64,000 bases of DNA from BA4 sp044376575 (GCA_044376575.1 JBILKR010000006.1:1-64000), one strand, 5' to 3'. Shown: positions 18,148 to 27,810, counted from the first letter of the stretch. The notes: generated by a model not told the origin, from the sequence alone. Translations and numbers: made by a program.

Positions 18148-20202
18148 GTGAAAAGTTATTTATTTCTCTTACTCCTTTCATTCATTTGTATTTCTTTAAG
18201 CAGTCAGATACCCTCAACCTGTTTTGAAATAGAAAGCATTTTAGTAGATGCCTGTGTATCCGGAAGTCCTTGTAATAATTCAAGTTCACCTTCATGCAAT
18301 TGCGAAGGTAAAAATGAGATGGTTCGATTTCAGGTCGGCCCGAACAATCTGAATACATCAAATTTATTTGTTGACTGGCCAAACAATTCATTTCAGGGGG
18401 TATGTCAAAATAGTATTACAGCATCACTTGTGAGTGCTATGAATTCAACGGTACAGAATTGTGGTCTATTTATGGAGCCAATTGCAGGCGTTTTACCTGC
18501 AGGAAAAGAGGTGCTGCTTGTTACATCAACTGATTTTTGTACGGGTGCACATTCATGGGCAGGATTATCGGATACGGTGTATGTTATTTTTCAATGTTCA
18601 GGTAATTATCAGGGGCATTTTGCCAATTATGGTTCGGGGTTGCGAACATTAGCAATGAGTTTTGGATCAGGATGTTCTGATCAGGTAACCTATGACAGAA
18701 GTTTACTCGTTAATCAGGCCGGATTCCCGGGGGCACAAGATGGTGGAAGAGTTGACTTTAACTGGAATGGAGTCGCCTCTTATGATAATGACGGATGCAA
18801 TGCTCCTGTAACTCCGCAATTAGTAAATGCAGGAAATAATCAAACCATTTGTGCAGGTAGCAGTATTAATCTTTCTGCAAATGTTCAGGGAAGTTTTACT
18901 TCTTTTCAATGGAGCGGAGGAAATGGAACCTGGACAAATGCAAATCAAACCAATGCAACTTATCAATCATTACCCTCAGAAAATGGCAATATAAATCTTA
19001 CATTTTCTGCTACCAATTGTAACGGAACAGTTACTGATCAATTGGTATTAAATGTAATTTCTGCTCCAACAATTTCAATTACGCCATCTGATACAATAGA
19101 AATCTGTGAAGGAGAAACAATATTGCTTACAGCCAACGGATCAGGAAATATTGTTTGGAATAACGGAGCAACAACGCAGACAATAACAGTTTCAAATGAG
19201 GGAACATATACAGTAACAAATTCTAATAATTGCGGAAGCTCAACAGCAACAGTAACTGTAATTTTTGGTGGTGCATTGCCCATAGCAGCAATTACTGCAA
19301 ATCCTTCAGCACAGGTTTGTGAAGGTGAGAGCATATTACTGAGCGTCTCTCCCAATCTAAATCTGATATGGTCAACAGGAGAAACTCAATCCATGATTGA
19401 AGTTAATTCAGCTGGCACATATTCTGTGGTGGTTAGCAATAGTTGTGGAACCGATACCGCTTCTATTAATATTAGTTACATCTCATTACCTGATATTTCA
19501 ATTCTTGAGGGAGATATGATTTCTCTCTGCGAAGGCGAATCAACCGTAATCTCTGCATCCAGTTCACAAAATATTGTCTGGAATAATGGTAGTAACAATC
19601 CTACAATAAGCATCAATTCACCGGGAATATATTATGTTGTGCAGCAGAATCAGTGCGGATCAGATACTGCATTTGTAACTTTGAGCATTGTACCATCACC
19701 CATCGCCTCTTTTACTGCAAGTCCAACATCAGGAATAGTTCCACTCACTGTTTCAACTCAAAATAATAGTATTGGAGCTAATCAATATTTCTGGAATTTT
19801 GGTAATGGTTCAAATTCAAATGATTTCGAACCTCAATTTACTTTTAATGCTACTGGGGAATATATTGTTTCTCTAATAGCAGAAAATAATATTGGTTGTA
19901 CAGATCAAGATACTGTTATGATCATCGTGAATCCTTGTCCTTATGAAATTACACTTCCTAATACAATGTCTGATAATAACGACGGATTAAATGACAATAT
20001 CAACTGGTCAGGCAACTGTATTGCAAATATCACAACAACAATTTACAACCGATGGGGAATATGTGTTTTTACTTCGCATTCTTTATCTGATAATTTTACA
20101 GGAGATGGATTAGCAGAAGGTGTTTATATGTATATAATATCCACAACAGATTTGAATGGAACACCACATCAACACAAAGGATTCATTCATTTATTCAAAT
20201 AG
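18148..20202 (+). CDS. Secreted multi-Ig/PKD adhesin-like protein with T9SS type B (gliding-type) C-terminal domain
   Basis: A 684-residue exported protein starting with GTG (signal peptide ~1-19). Residues ~25-215 form a cysteine-rich lamin-tail-like domain (ILVDAC, NEMVRFQVGPN, DWPNN). An Ig-like region (~217-305) follows. Three near-identical Ig-like repeats span 308-372, 373-443 and 447-513, each with CEGE, W-x-x-G, GTYxV and CGxxTA landmarks. A PKD domain covers ~514-592 (YFWNFGNGS). The last ~87 residues resemble the CHU_C type B sorting domain (IYNRWG, FTGDGLAEGVYMYII), with a slightly degenerate LPNTMSDNNDGLNDN opening. It should be surface-attached or secreted. Its 3' end overlaps cysQ on the other strand by 12 bases. 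Confidence 0.85.
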   Translation: MKSYLFLLLLSFICISLSSQIPSTCFEIESILVDACVSGSPCNNSSSPSCNCEGKNEMVRFQVGPNNLNTSNLFVDWPNNSFQGVCQNSITASLVSAMNSTVQNCGLFMEPIAGVLPAGKEVLLVTSTDFCTGAHSWAGLSDTVYVIFQCSGNYQGHFANYGSGLRTLAMSFGSGCSDQVTYDRSLLVNQAGFPGAQDGGRVDFNWNGVASYDNDGCNAPVTPQLVNAGNNQTICAGSSINLSANVQGSFTSFQWSGGNGTWTNANQTNATYQSLPSENGNINLTFSATNCNGTVTDQLVLNVISAPTISITPSDTIEICEGETILLTANGSGNIVWNNGATTQTITVSNEGTYTVTNSNNCGSSTATVTVIFGGALPIAAITANPSAQVCEGESILLSVSPNLNLIWSTGETQSMIEVNSAGTYSVVVSNSCGTDTASINISYISLPDISILEGDMISLCEGESTVISASSSQNIVWNNGSNNPTISINSPGIYYVVQQNQCGSDTAFVTLSIVPSPIASFTASPTSGIVPLTVSTQNNSIGANQYFWNFGNGSNSNDFEPQFTFNATGEYIVSLIAENNIGCTDQDTVMIIVNPCPYEITLPNTMSDNNDGLNDNINWSGNCIANITTTIYNRWGICVFTSHSLSDNFTGDGLAEGVYMYIISTTDLNGTPHQHKGFIHLFK

Positions 20203-21024
20203 AAAAGAGGGCATGTCCTTATACATGCCTGCTGATAAAGCGATAAATTTTTGATGAAACAAATCTGGTTTATTGTATTGAAGCACTTGCTTATCAAAGG
20301 TAAGCACTTCACCTCCAGAAGCCCTCAACACAGCGTGACCAGCGGCGGTATCCCATTCATTTATTCCTGCTAATCGAGGATAAAAATGAGCAGAACCTTC
20401 GCTCACTAAACAAAACTTTAATGAACTTCCTACGCGAACTAAACTCAAATTTTCGATGTGTTTTCCTATCCTTTCAATATATGCAGAAGTCAATGTATTC
20501 ATTCCGGAATACGAACCAACAACCTGAATATTTTTTACATCTTCAAACGGCAGTGATATTCCCGATTCAAACAAATCCTGAACATCGTCAATCATTTCTA
20601 AGTGATTCACTTTTACTGCCCCCATTCCTACAATACCTGCATATCCAGAAGAAAGCGCAGGGGCGATAACTATTCCCAACACAGGATAGCCATCTTGAAT
20701 CAATGCAATATTTACCGTAAAGTGATTGCTTTTTTTTATAAATTCTTTTGTACCATCAATAGGATCAACCACCCAAAGGAGCGATTCGTTTTTCCGTTCA
20801 TCAAATGAAGCATTTACTGTTTCTTCAGATATGATTTTAATCCCCGTTAATGATAGGTGTTTAAAAATGATTTCGTTGGCTTCAAGGTCAGCTTTAGTTA
20901 CAGGACTTTCATCTGATTTATGCATCACTTCAATCTTTCCATTAAAGTAATTCATTATGCTTTGTGATGCTTCAACAGCTCCATTCCATGCAGACAAGAA
21001 ATGTTGTAAAAGTTCTGCACTCAT
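20191..21024 (-). CDS. cysQ: 3'(2'),5'-bisphosphate nucleotidase CysQ
   Basis: CysQ hydrolyses 3'-phosphoadenosine 5'-phosphate to AMP, which prevents build-up of a sulfate-assimilation by-product. The 277-residue protein belongs to the inositol monophosphatase fold. Metal ligands are seen as ISEE (E67, E68) and DPIDGT (D87, D90), with the C-terminal EWDTAAGHAVL motif. The start ATG overlaps the ddl stop by ATGA. Other members of the family act on inositol phosphates or fructose bisphosphate, but FIKKSNHFTVNIALI and length favour CysQ. Confidence 0.88.
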   Translation of the reverse strand: MSAELLQHFLSAWNGAVEASQSIMNYFNGKIEVMHKSDESPVTKADLEANEIIFKHLSLTGIKIISEETVNASFDERKNESLLWVVDPIDGTKEFIKKSNHFTVNIALIQDGYPVLGIVIAPALSSGYAGIVGMGAVKVNHLEMIDDVQDLFESGISLPFEDVKNIQVVGSYSGMNTLTSAYIERIGKHIENLSLVRVGSSLKFCLVSEGSAHFYPRLAGINEWDTAAGHAVLRASGGEVLTFDKQVLQYNKPDLFHQKFIALSAGMYKDMPSFLFE

Positions 21025-22001
21025 TTTTTTCGTCTGAGTGTTTGTTCTATCAACATTGTAATCACATCAGATTCTTTTAATCCTGCCGCACGTATTTGCT
21101 GAGGTATGATGCTGGCTTTTGAAAAGCCGGGAATGGTATTTACTTCCATAAAATAAGGCGTTGCACCTTTCAGCATAAAATCAATTCTCACCATGCCCGA
21201 AAGATTTAACAATCGATAAACTTCAATCGTTTTTTCCTGTATTTTTTTATATGTGTTAGCATTGATTTCTGCCGGAGTGACCTCATTCGATTTCCCTTCA
21301 TATTTCGCTTCGTAATCAAAAAAATCATTCAATGGAATAATCTCTGTTACGGGCAAAGCAACAATATCTTTTCCATTAAAAAAAACACCGCAGGTTACTT
21401 CTCTGCCTTTGATGAACTCTTCAACTATAACTTCGTCATCATGCTGAAAAGCTTCTTCCATTCCATTTACCAGTTGTGCTTTGGTGTATGCCTTCGTAGT
21501 TGCTACACTGCTTCCGCCATTATTCGGTTTTACAAAGCAGGGCAATCCAAGCATTTTTACCATCTTGTCTATATCTATGGTAGCCTCTGTAGATCTAACC
21601 AAAACAGATTTTGCGACATTCAATCCGGCATCACCGCATATTTTTTTACTTATGTATTTATTCATGGTAACCGCCGATTCAAACATTCCCGGAGAAGTGT
21701 ATGGCACGCCAATCATATCTAAATAACCCTGTAATTTTCCATCTTCTCCCGGAGTACCATGTAAAATAATATAAGCTGCATCAAACTTTATTCTTTTTTT
21801 TGCTTTTATAAAAGAGAAATCATTTTTATCTACAGTATATTTTTTTCCGTTATCCCAAACCTCCCAGGCATTTTTGCTAATGACAACTTTATAGGACTCG
21901 AACTTTTTTTTGTTGATGGTCTGCATCACCATTTCAGCACTTCGTAATGAAATGTCATACTCGCCTGAATATCCACCGGCCACTACTGCGATGATTTTCA
22001 T
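21021..22001 (-). CDS. ddl: D-alanine--D-alanine ligase
   Basis: Ddl makes the D-Ala-D-Ala dipeptide for peptidoglycan. The 326-residue protein has the N-terminal AGGYSGEYDISLRSAE motif, the HGTPGEDGKLQGYLD motif and an ATP-grasp domain. Typical features of that domain are CFVKPNNGGSSV, VEEFIKGREVTCGVF and FMEVNTIPGFSKASIIPQQ with the metal-binding Glu and Asn. It is translationally coupled to cysQ downstream and divergent from the PASTA gene. Confidence 0.95.
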   Translation of the reverse strand: MKIIAVVAGGYSGEYDISLRSAEMVMQTINKKKFESYKVVISKNAWEVWDNGKKYTVDKNDFSFIKAKKRIKFDAAYIILHGTPGEDGKLQGYLDMIGVPYTSPGMFESAVTMNKYISKKICGDAGLNVAKSVLVRSTEATIDIDKMVKMLGLPCFVKPNNGGSSVATTKAYTKAQLVNGMEEAFQHDDEVIVEEFIKGREVTCGVFFNGKDIVALPVTEIIPLNDFFDYEAKYEGKSNEVTPAEINANTYKKIQEKTIEVYRLLNLSGMVRIDFMLKGATPYFMEVNTIPGFSKASIIPQQIRAAGLKESDVITMLIEQTLRRKK

Positions 22002-22018
22002 AGATTAATTATTTATCT

Positions 22019-22026
22019 CAAAGGTA
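22019..22026 (-). promoter_or_regulatory. Putative -7 element for ddl-cysQ
   Basis: Minus-strand TACCTTTG matches TAnnTTTG and predicts a start site about 12 bases before the ddl ATG. No -33 TTG was found at normal spacing. Confidence 0.4.
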
Positions 22027-22154
22027 TTGTGAACAGTTATAATTTATTATTTACATGATTGATTATTTTCACGAATACCATGTTAATAAGCTACTCTTTA
22101 TGTGAACGTTGAAAATTCATGGTTTATTCTTATTTTTACAAGGTTTTAATTCAA

Positions 22155-22925
22155 ATGAATAACTTGCTATCACAGTTAAAAAATAAAATTTTCTGGAGAC
22201 ATCTTACAGGAGCAATCTTGTCTGCATTGCTGATTACTGTATTGATTTTTTTATCCTTCAGATGGTACACACATCATAATGAATCCATCGATGTTCCTGA
22301 TTTATCGGGGCTAAGCATTGAAGATGCAACAAGAATACTTGAAGAGAATAACCTTCGTTTAGAAACCATTGATTCGGTATATGAAGTACCGGAAGAACTG
22401 GAATCGGTAAAGCCCGGAGGAGTAATTGATCAAAATCCTTCTGTAGGAGAAAAAGTAAAACGCAATCGCCGGTTTTATATTGTTGTACGTTCAAGTACAC
22501 CGCCTATGGTTGAGATGCCCAATCTGATTGATCTTTCACTTCGTCAAAGCATAGGTATTTTAGAAGCTAAAGGATTAAAATTTGGGGTGGCCATCAAAAA
22601 GCCCGGACTTCCTCCTGTTATGAAACAATTATATAAAGGAAGAAATATTGACAAAGGAACAAAAATTCCTAAAGGATCCGTGATTGATCTTTGGGTAGGA
22701 GAAGGAGGAAGTGATGTGAGAGTTGCAATACCTAATTTAATTGGTCTTAAAAGAAATGAAGCTATTTCTGCATTGACTACTTTAAATCTGAATATTGGTG
22801 CTGAAATATTTACTGCCGATGTAACAGACAGTTCAAAAGCAGTTGTAATCAGACAATCGCCACCTTCAAGTGAAGAACCCTCCATGCCAGAAGGCAGTGA
22901 TGTTGATTTATGGTATGGGAATTAA
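22155..22925 (+). CDS. Membrane-anchored PASTA domain protein
   Basis: A 256-residue protein with one N-terminal membrane anchor (~residues 14-36) followed by three PASTA domains (~42-110, 112-180, 182-256). Each opens with an (I/V)P(D/N)L-(S/I)-G/D-L signature (DVPDLSGLS, EMPNLIDLS, AIPNLIGLK). PASTA domains bind peptidoglycan fragments, here without the usual kinase or PBP partner domain. An in-frame ATG at 22119 would add 12 residues; the chosen start matches typical short N-termini. It lies next to ddl, consistent with a cell-wall role, and leads the operon with a T9SS cargo and rluD. Confidence 0.85.
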   Translation: MNNLLSQLKNKIFWRHLTGAILSALLITVLIFLSFRWYTHHNESIDVPDLSGLSIEDATRILEENNLRLETIDSVYEVPEELESVKPGGVIDQNPSVGEKVKRNRRFYIVVRSSTPPMVEMPNLIDLSLRQSIGILEAKGLKFGVAIKKPGLPPVMKQLYKGRNIDKGTKIPKGSVIDLWVGEGGSDVRVAIPNLIGLKRNEAISALTTLNLNIGAEIFTADVTDSSKAVVIRQSPPSSEEPSMPEGSDVDLWYGN

Positions 22926-22935
22926 ATTAAAACTG

Positions 22936-25236
22936 ATGAAAAAAAATTCAATACTGATTCATTTCATTTTTTTCTTTTTGTTCTTGCTATTGCCTTCTCT
23001 ATTTCTTCATGCGCAATTAATAGGAACAAGCCCCATTGAATATAATCCTGAAAAATTTATTCAATCGTCAAATTCAATGTATGATGAAAATGATAATAAA
23101 ACACTTTATCCCTTAGGGTCGAACAACTATTATATTTTTGACACAATTTCTCTTCCGTTTGTTGATGATTTTTCCACCAATAAAATAAAGAAATATAATA
23201 CGTGGGATTTACCGACTGCAGTAGATTCAACTGCTAAAATTTATACTATTCAACCTGTGCCTGCTGCATTCCCATTTAATTATTCGCTGACCACAACCTA
23301 TTCCTATTTCCCAAACTACGCAACAACTCCTCCTTCCGTTGATTCTGTGATCAATAATTCGTTCACTTATATCACTTATGGTGATAATACAAATCCTTTT
23401 ATTCCGATGGATACATCGATCCTTTGGGAAATCAATACAAAAAGGTTTTATTATGATACGGCAACATCCACTATTGACTCTTTGCTCATTTTTCCTGATG
23501 GTACACTTACCGATGATTCAACACAATTAATACATGTATATTTCCCGAATAATGACGGCGCACTATGGATTGATAATTTTGCTTACATCAATAATTCAAT
23601 GGCGGTAAATCCACCAACAATTGGTGTTGTTACTTTTGATGGCACCAACGAATTCGGTAAAGCTTATGTTCCCGGTGGTGTTAGTAGTTTCGGAGCCAAT
23701 GATTATTTCACCTCCAAGCCAATTCATTTGAATTATCCCGCTTCAGACAGTATTTACTTAAGTTTTTTTTATCAGCCTCAGGGAATCGGGTATGAACCAG
23801 CACCGAAAGATTCTTTGGTAGTAGAATTTTATGATGTTGATCAAAGAACATGGATACATATATTAAATATTCTGGGTGATACATCAACTGCATTCAAACA
23901 GAAATTGATACCGATTACAAACGCTCGCTTTTTAAAAAGTGGATTTCAATTCAGATTTAAAAACTGGGGTAACCGCTCGGGTAATATGGATCACTGGAAC
24001 ATTGATTATGTTCGACTGGATCGCTTGAGAAATATCAATGATACGCTGATTGATGATGTCGCTTTTGTTTATCCACCGGCATCTATTTTGCGTAGATATC
24101 GCGAAATGCCATACACACAATTTACACAACTGGATGTAGATCCGAAATGGGAAAACTACATGACAAATCTCAGTAACACTCCAAAAGAAATCTGTTACAA
24201 ATTTATATTCAGTGACCAAGATGGAAATGTGCTCAACCGATATACTGAAGATTATACACCCCTCAGCTCAGACACCAATTTTATTCAGCCATACATTACT
24301 AACGGATACGCAGATTATCCACGTTTTATTCAACCCGATTTTAATTATAATTTTCAGAGTAACGGATGGTTACCTTTAACAGACAGCACCACTTTTAATG
24401 TAAAAAATTACATCATCAATCTGGATTCAGATATACGTCAGGAAAATGACACCTTTCTGTTGACGCAACGCTTCTTCTCTCATTTTGCTTATGATGATGG
24501 CACTGCAGAGCAGGCCATTTGGCTAGGCACTCTTGGCTCAATGGCTATGAAGTTTAAAAACAATTTTCCGGATACTTTACGTGCTGTTCAGTTTTATTTT
24601 AATCCGCTGAAAGATGATGTGAGTTCACGCTATATTGATATCAAAGTATGGAGCGATCTTACACCAACCACTAATGAACTTTATTCAGAAAAAAGACAAA
24701 TAAAAATTTTACCGAGCGATACAATGGCTTATATCAATCCTGTAAATAATGGATATAGTACTTACATCTTAGAAGAGCCTGTTCCTTTGCCTGCCGGAGA
24801 TTTTTATATTGGCTGGTATCAAAATCAAACATTTAAAATCAATCTCGGATTTGATAAAAATACAAATAGCAAGCAATATTCATTTTATAAAACAACCGGA
24901 TCATGGGATACGTTATCACTCGATGGCTCACTGATGATTCGGCCAATACTTGGTTCCGCAATAACCAAATCACAAATCGGATGGGATGAAATAGATACAA
25001 ATGAAGAGATAATTGTTTATCCTAATCCTGCTGATGAATTTATTTCAATACAATGGCCATCAGCAATTCAAATGCATGAGATTGTTTTGTTCGATATTAA
25101 CGGTAAAGAAGTGCAGCGTCATGTAAACCCACAAACGCATACAATCGATGTAAGCAAATTAATTCCAGGAGTATATGTTATCCGCTGCCAAATACAGCAA
25201 AACGAATTTACACATCATAAAATTATCATTCACTAA
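22936..25236 (+). CDS. Large secreted protein with T9SS type A sorting domain
   Basis: A 766-residue protein with a strong signal peptide (MKKNSILIHFIFFFLFLLL..., cut after LHAQ). The ~660-residue body is rich in Asn, Tyr, Thr and Asp and looks like beta-sandwich surface protein; a jelly-roll-like patch lies around DSLVVEFYDVD...DHWNIDYVRLDRL. The C-terminal ~80 residues are T9SS type A: VYPNPADEFISIQW, VLFDINGKEVQ, LIPGVYVIRCQ. The open frame extends to 22870, but that start overlaps the PASTA gene; ATG 22936 begins the signal peptide. It ends in a TAATG overlap with rluD, an odd placement for a cargo gene. Function unknown. Confidence 0.82.
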   Translation: MKKNSILIHFIFFFLFLLLPSLFLHAQLIGTSPIEYNPEKFIQSSNSMYDENDNKTLYPLGSNNYYIFDTISLPFVDDFSTNKIKKYNTWDLPTAVDSTAKIYTIQPVPAAFPFNYSLTTTYSYFPNYATTPPSVDSVINNSFTYITYGDNTNPFIPMDTSILWEINTKRFYYDTATSTIDSLLIFPDGTLTDDSTQLIHVYFPNNDGALWIDNFAYINNSMAVNPPTIGVVTFDGTNEFGKAYVPGGVSSFGANDYFTSKPIHLNYPASDSIYLSFFYQPQGIGYEPAPKDSLVVEFYDVDQRTWIHILNILGDTSTAFKQKLIPITNARFLKSGFQFRFKNWGNRSGNMDHWNIDYVRLDRLRNINDTLIDDVAFVYPPASILRRYREMPYTQFTQLDVDPKWENYMTNLSNTPKEICYKFIFSDQDGNVLNRYTEDYTPLSSDTNFIQPYITNGYADYPRFIQPDFNYNFQSNGWLPLTDSTTFNVKNYIINLDSDIRQENDTFLLTQRFFSHFAYDDGTAEQAIWLGTLGSMAMKFKNNFPDTLRAVQFYFNPLKDDVSSRYIDIKVWSDLTPTTNELYSEKRQIKILPSDTMAYINPVNNGYSTYILEEPVPLPAGDFYIGWYQNQTFKINLGFDKNTNSKQYSFYKTTGSWDTLSLDGSLMIRPILGSAITKSQIGWDEIDTNEEIIVYPNPADEFISIQWPSAIQMHEIVLFDINGKEVQRHVNPQTHTIDVSKLIPGVYVIRCQIQQNEFTHHKIIIH

Positions 25237-26303
25237 TGCCAGTGAACGAAGTATGGGATGAGTCAGAAGAAACCGGCAATGATGACCTTTACGAACATCA
25301 TCGGTTTATTGTAGATAAAGGACAAGATTTGCTGCGTATTGATAAGTATCTGGGTTATAAATTAGAAAAAACATCACGCAACCGCATCCAAAAAGCAGTA
25401 GAAGCCGGAGCCGTAGTAGTAAATGATAAACCGGTAAAAAGTAACTATCGGGTAAAACCAAGAGATGTGATTTCGATTGTATTTGCACATCCACCACATT
25501 CCAATTTACTTGTTCCGGAAGAAATGTCATTAAATATCATGTATGAAGATGCAGATCTGCTGATTATCAACAAACCTGCAGGGCTGGTAGTTCATCCGGG
25601 ACATGGAAATTACTCAGGCACACTGGTGAATGGTTTGTTATATCATTTACAACAACTACCTGTTGCTTCTCATGAAAAATCAGGACCACTTGACGAAATT
25701 CGACCGGGCTTAGTGCATCGCATCGACAAAGACACATCGGGTTTGATGGTGATTGCAAAAAATGAAATTGCAATGACATTGCTGGCCAAACAATTTTTTG
25801 ACCGCACCATTCAACGAAAATATATTGCACTGGTATGGGGAGATGTGAAAGAAAATGAAGGCAGAATTGAAGGAAATATCGGCAGAGATAAAAAAGATAG
25901 AAAAGCCATGGCTGTCTATCCCGAAGGAGATGAAGGGAAACACGCGGTAACTAATTATAGAGTTATAGAACGATTCGGATTTGTTACACTGGTAGAGTGT
26001 AAACTGGAAACCGGAAGAACTCATCAGATTCGTGTTCACATGAAACATATCGGACATACACTGTTTAATGATGATCGATATGGCGGAAAAAAAATATTAA
26101 AAGGAATTGAATCGGCGAAGTACAAACAATTTATAGAAAATTGCTTTGAAATGATCCCCGGACAGGCACTACATGCAGCCACTTTGGGTTTTATACACCC
26201 CACCACTGAAAAAGAATTGTTTTTCGAAGCAGCACCTCCGGAAGGATTCAAGTTGTTAATTGAAAAATGGAGAAACTACAGCAAATCGATATTAAAAGTG
26301 TAA
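25236..26303 (+). CDS. rluD: 23S rRNA pseudouridine synthase RluD
   Basis: RluD isomerises uridines in the loop of 23S rRNA helix 69. The 355-residue protein has an S4 RNA-binding domain (~residues 30-90, RIDKYLGYKL) and a catalytic domain containing HRIDKDTSGLMV with catalytic D164. The GRTHQIRVHMKHIGH motif and the LHAATLGF end motif are also present. The start codon overlaps the previous stop by one base (TAATG), implying coupled translation. RluC/RluA relatives are the alternative, but the layout is that of RluD. Confidence 0.92.
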   Translation: MPVNEVWDESEETGNDDLYEHHRFIVDKGQDLLRIDKYLGYKLEKTSRNRIQKAVEAGAVVVNDKPVKSNYRVKPRDVISIVFAHPPHSNLLVPEEMSLNIMYEDADLLIINKPAGLVVHPGHGNYSGTLVNGLLYHLQQLPVASHEKSGPLDEIRPGLVHRIDKDTSGLMVIAKNEIAMTLLAKQFFDRTIQRKYIALVWGDVKENEGRIEGNIGRDKKDRKAMAVYPEGDEGKHAVTNYRVIERFGFVTLVECKLETGRTHQIRVHMKHIGHTLFNDDRYGGKKILKGIESAKYKQFIENCFEMIPGQALHAATLGFIHPTTEKELFFEAAPPEGFKLLIEKWRNYSKSILKV

Positions 26304-26315
26304 ATTATACACTTT
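26295..26315. terminator. Short bidirectional hairpin between rluD and the CBS gene
   Basis: AAAGTGTA pairs with TACACTTT around a 5-base loop, overlapping the rluD stop and sitting 1 base beyond the convergent gene's stop codon. The stem is AU-rich, and it shares its core with the 15564-15582 hairpin. Confidence 0.5.
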
Positions 26316-26316
26316 G

Positions 26317-26979
26317 TTACATGTCTATAAAATTCATCAGCTGACGAAAACGGTCATTCATATCATCATCCTGACTTGTTTCCATGAATAATCCTTTAAT
26401 TGTGTAATTATAACGAGAGAATGTAGCAATAATTGCCCGCAAATCTGTTCTGTTTAATTTTAACACTACTTCTATTTTAGTAGATTCAGGGATGGTATTG
26501 ATGTAACTACTTAAAATTTTACAATCGTTACTTTCCACGATATGTGCAATCTGAGAAAGATTATAATCTCTTTCATTGAGCTCTAATACAAGAATAGCTC
26601 CCGGATCTTTAATAGAAGATAATTCTGCGAGTTTTTTAACCAGATCAGTAATTGTAATGATGCCTAAATAATTTTCTTTATCATCGAGTACAGGCACCAG
26701 CGATAAATTCATTTGCGCAACTACGCGTATCACTTCATAAATGTGCTGGCTTGATTTTACATACGGCTTGTAAAGAGACAGCCGATGATTCCCCAATGGC
26801 TCTTCGGGAGAATTCAGATTAAAAATATCCTCTTCAGAGATTACTCCCAGCAGTTCCTGATGGTTTACAATAGGTAAATGAGAGATGCGAAATTCTTCCA
26901 TCCATGCCATCGCTTTCAACCCACTATCTGATGTTTTTAATGGCGGGATTTCATTTGAAATGAGTTCTTCAGCAATCAT
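26317..26979 (-). CDS. CBS-pair protein with C-terminal ACT-like domain
   Basis: A 220-residue cytoplasmic protein. Residues ~1-120 hold two CBS motifs (HLPIVNHQELLGVISEEDIF and LVPVLDDKENYLGIITITDL) that usually bind adenine nucleotides. Residues ~128-200 look like an ACT-type regulatory fold (ILVLELNERDYNLSQIAHIVE...IEVVLKLNRTDLRAIIATF). The arrangement resembles AcuB-like proteins. It is divergent from pdxJ. In some Bacteroidota a similar gene sits beside nadK and pdxJ; no nadK is present here. The ligand and target are unknown. Confidence 0.8.
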   Translation of the reverse strand: MIAEELISNEIPPLKTSDSGLKAMAWMEEFRISHLPIVNHQELLGVISEEDIFNLNSPEEPLGNHRLSLYKPYVKSSQHIYEVIRVVAQMNLSLVPVLDDKENYLGIITITDLVKKLAELSSIKDPGAILVLELNERDYNLSQIAHIVESNDCKILSSYINTIPESTKIEVVLKLNRTDLRAIIATFSRYNYTIKGLFMETSQDDDMNDRFRQLMNFIDM

Positions 26980-27089
26980 AATTCTGCACTTTCTTTTTTT
27001 CTAAACGCTATTTTAACTTATTTCGTTGTCCGTAAATATATTTATTAAAACAAAAGAGCACCTCTGTTGGTTCTTAAAAAACATCAAAC

Positions 27090-27809
27090 ATGATTAAACT
27101 TAGTGTAAATATCAATAAAGTAGCAACACTGAGAAATGCCCGAGGCGGGAATATTCCTAATGTTCTACAGGTAGCACTTGATTGCGAACGGTTTGGTGCC
27201 GATGGAATTACAGTTCATCCCAGGCCAGACCAGCGTCACATTCGATATTCTGATGTTGTTGCATTAGCTCCGGTATTGAACACAGAATTTAATATCGAAG
27301 GAAACCCAACCCCTGATTTTATTGATTTAGTAAAAAAAATAAAACCGGCGCAAGTTACACTCGTTCCCGATGCTCCCGATGCCATAACATCTAACGCAGG
27401 TTGGGATACGATAAAGTTTAAAGATTTTCTGAAAGAAGTAATTGCTGAATTTAAAAAAGAAAATATTCGCACTTCTATTTTTATTGATCCTAAAGAAAAT
27501 ATGGTTGAACACGCTGCGGAAACAGGTGTTGATCGTATTGAACTATATACTGAAGCTTATGCCAGTGAATATTTTAATGATAGAGAAAAAGCAATTTCTC
27601 CTTATATAGCAGCTGCAAAATGCGCCAATAAGGTAGAACTTGGAATTAATGCAGGTCATGATTTGAATGCAGACAATCTGCATTATTTTGCATCAAAGAT
27701 TCCCGGATTGCTTGAAGTATCCATCGGACATGCTTTAATTGCAGATGCATTGTATTTCGGACTGGAAAATGTTGTTCAGATGTATAAACGAAATTTGATG
27801 ATTGATTAA
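27090..27809 (+). CDS. pdxJ: Pyridoxine 5'-phosphate synthase
   Basis: PdxJ condenses 1-deoxy-xylulose 5-phosphate with 3-amino-2-oxopropyl phosphate to make pyridoxine 5'-phosphate. The 239-residue TIM barrel shows the family motifs: SVNINKVATLRNARG, GADGITVHPRPDQRHI with the catalytic His, FNIEGNPTPDF, VTLVPDAPDAITSNAGWD and LGINAGHDLN. The last codons are followed within 1 base by the esterase start, giving a two-gene operon. Confidence 0.95.
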   Translation: MIKLSVNINKVATLRNARGGNIPNVLQVALDCERFGADGITVHPRPDQRHIRYSDVVALAPVLNTEFNIEGNPTPDFIDLVKKIKPAQVTLVPDAPDAITSNAGWDTIKFKDFLKEVIAEFKKENIRTSIFIDPKENMVEHAAETGVDRIELYTEAYASEYFNDREKAISPYIAAAKCANKVELGINAGHDLNADNLHYFASKIPGLLEVSIGHALIADALYFGLENVVQMYKRNLMID

Positions 27810-27810
27810 G

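Noticed and set aside
19069..19686. Repeats as a CRISPR array or satellite
   Set aside because: They lie in frame in a coding sequence, are ~200 bases long, and encode Ig-like protein domains.
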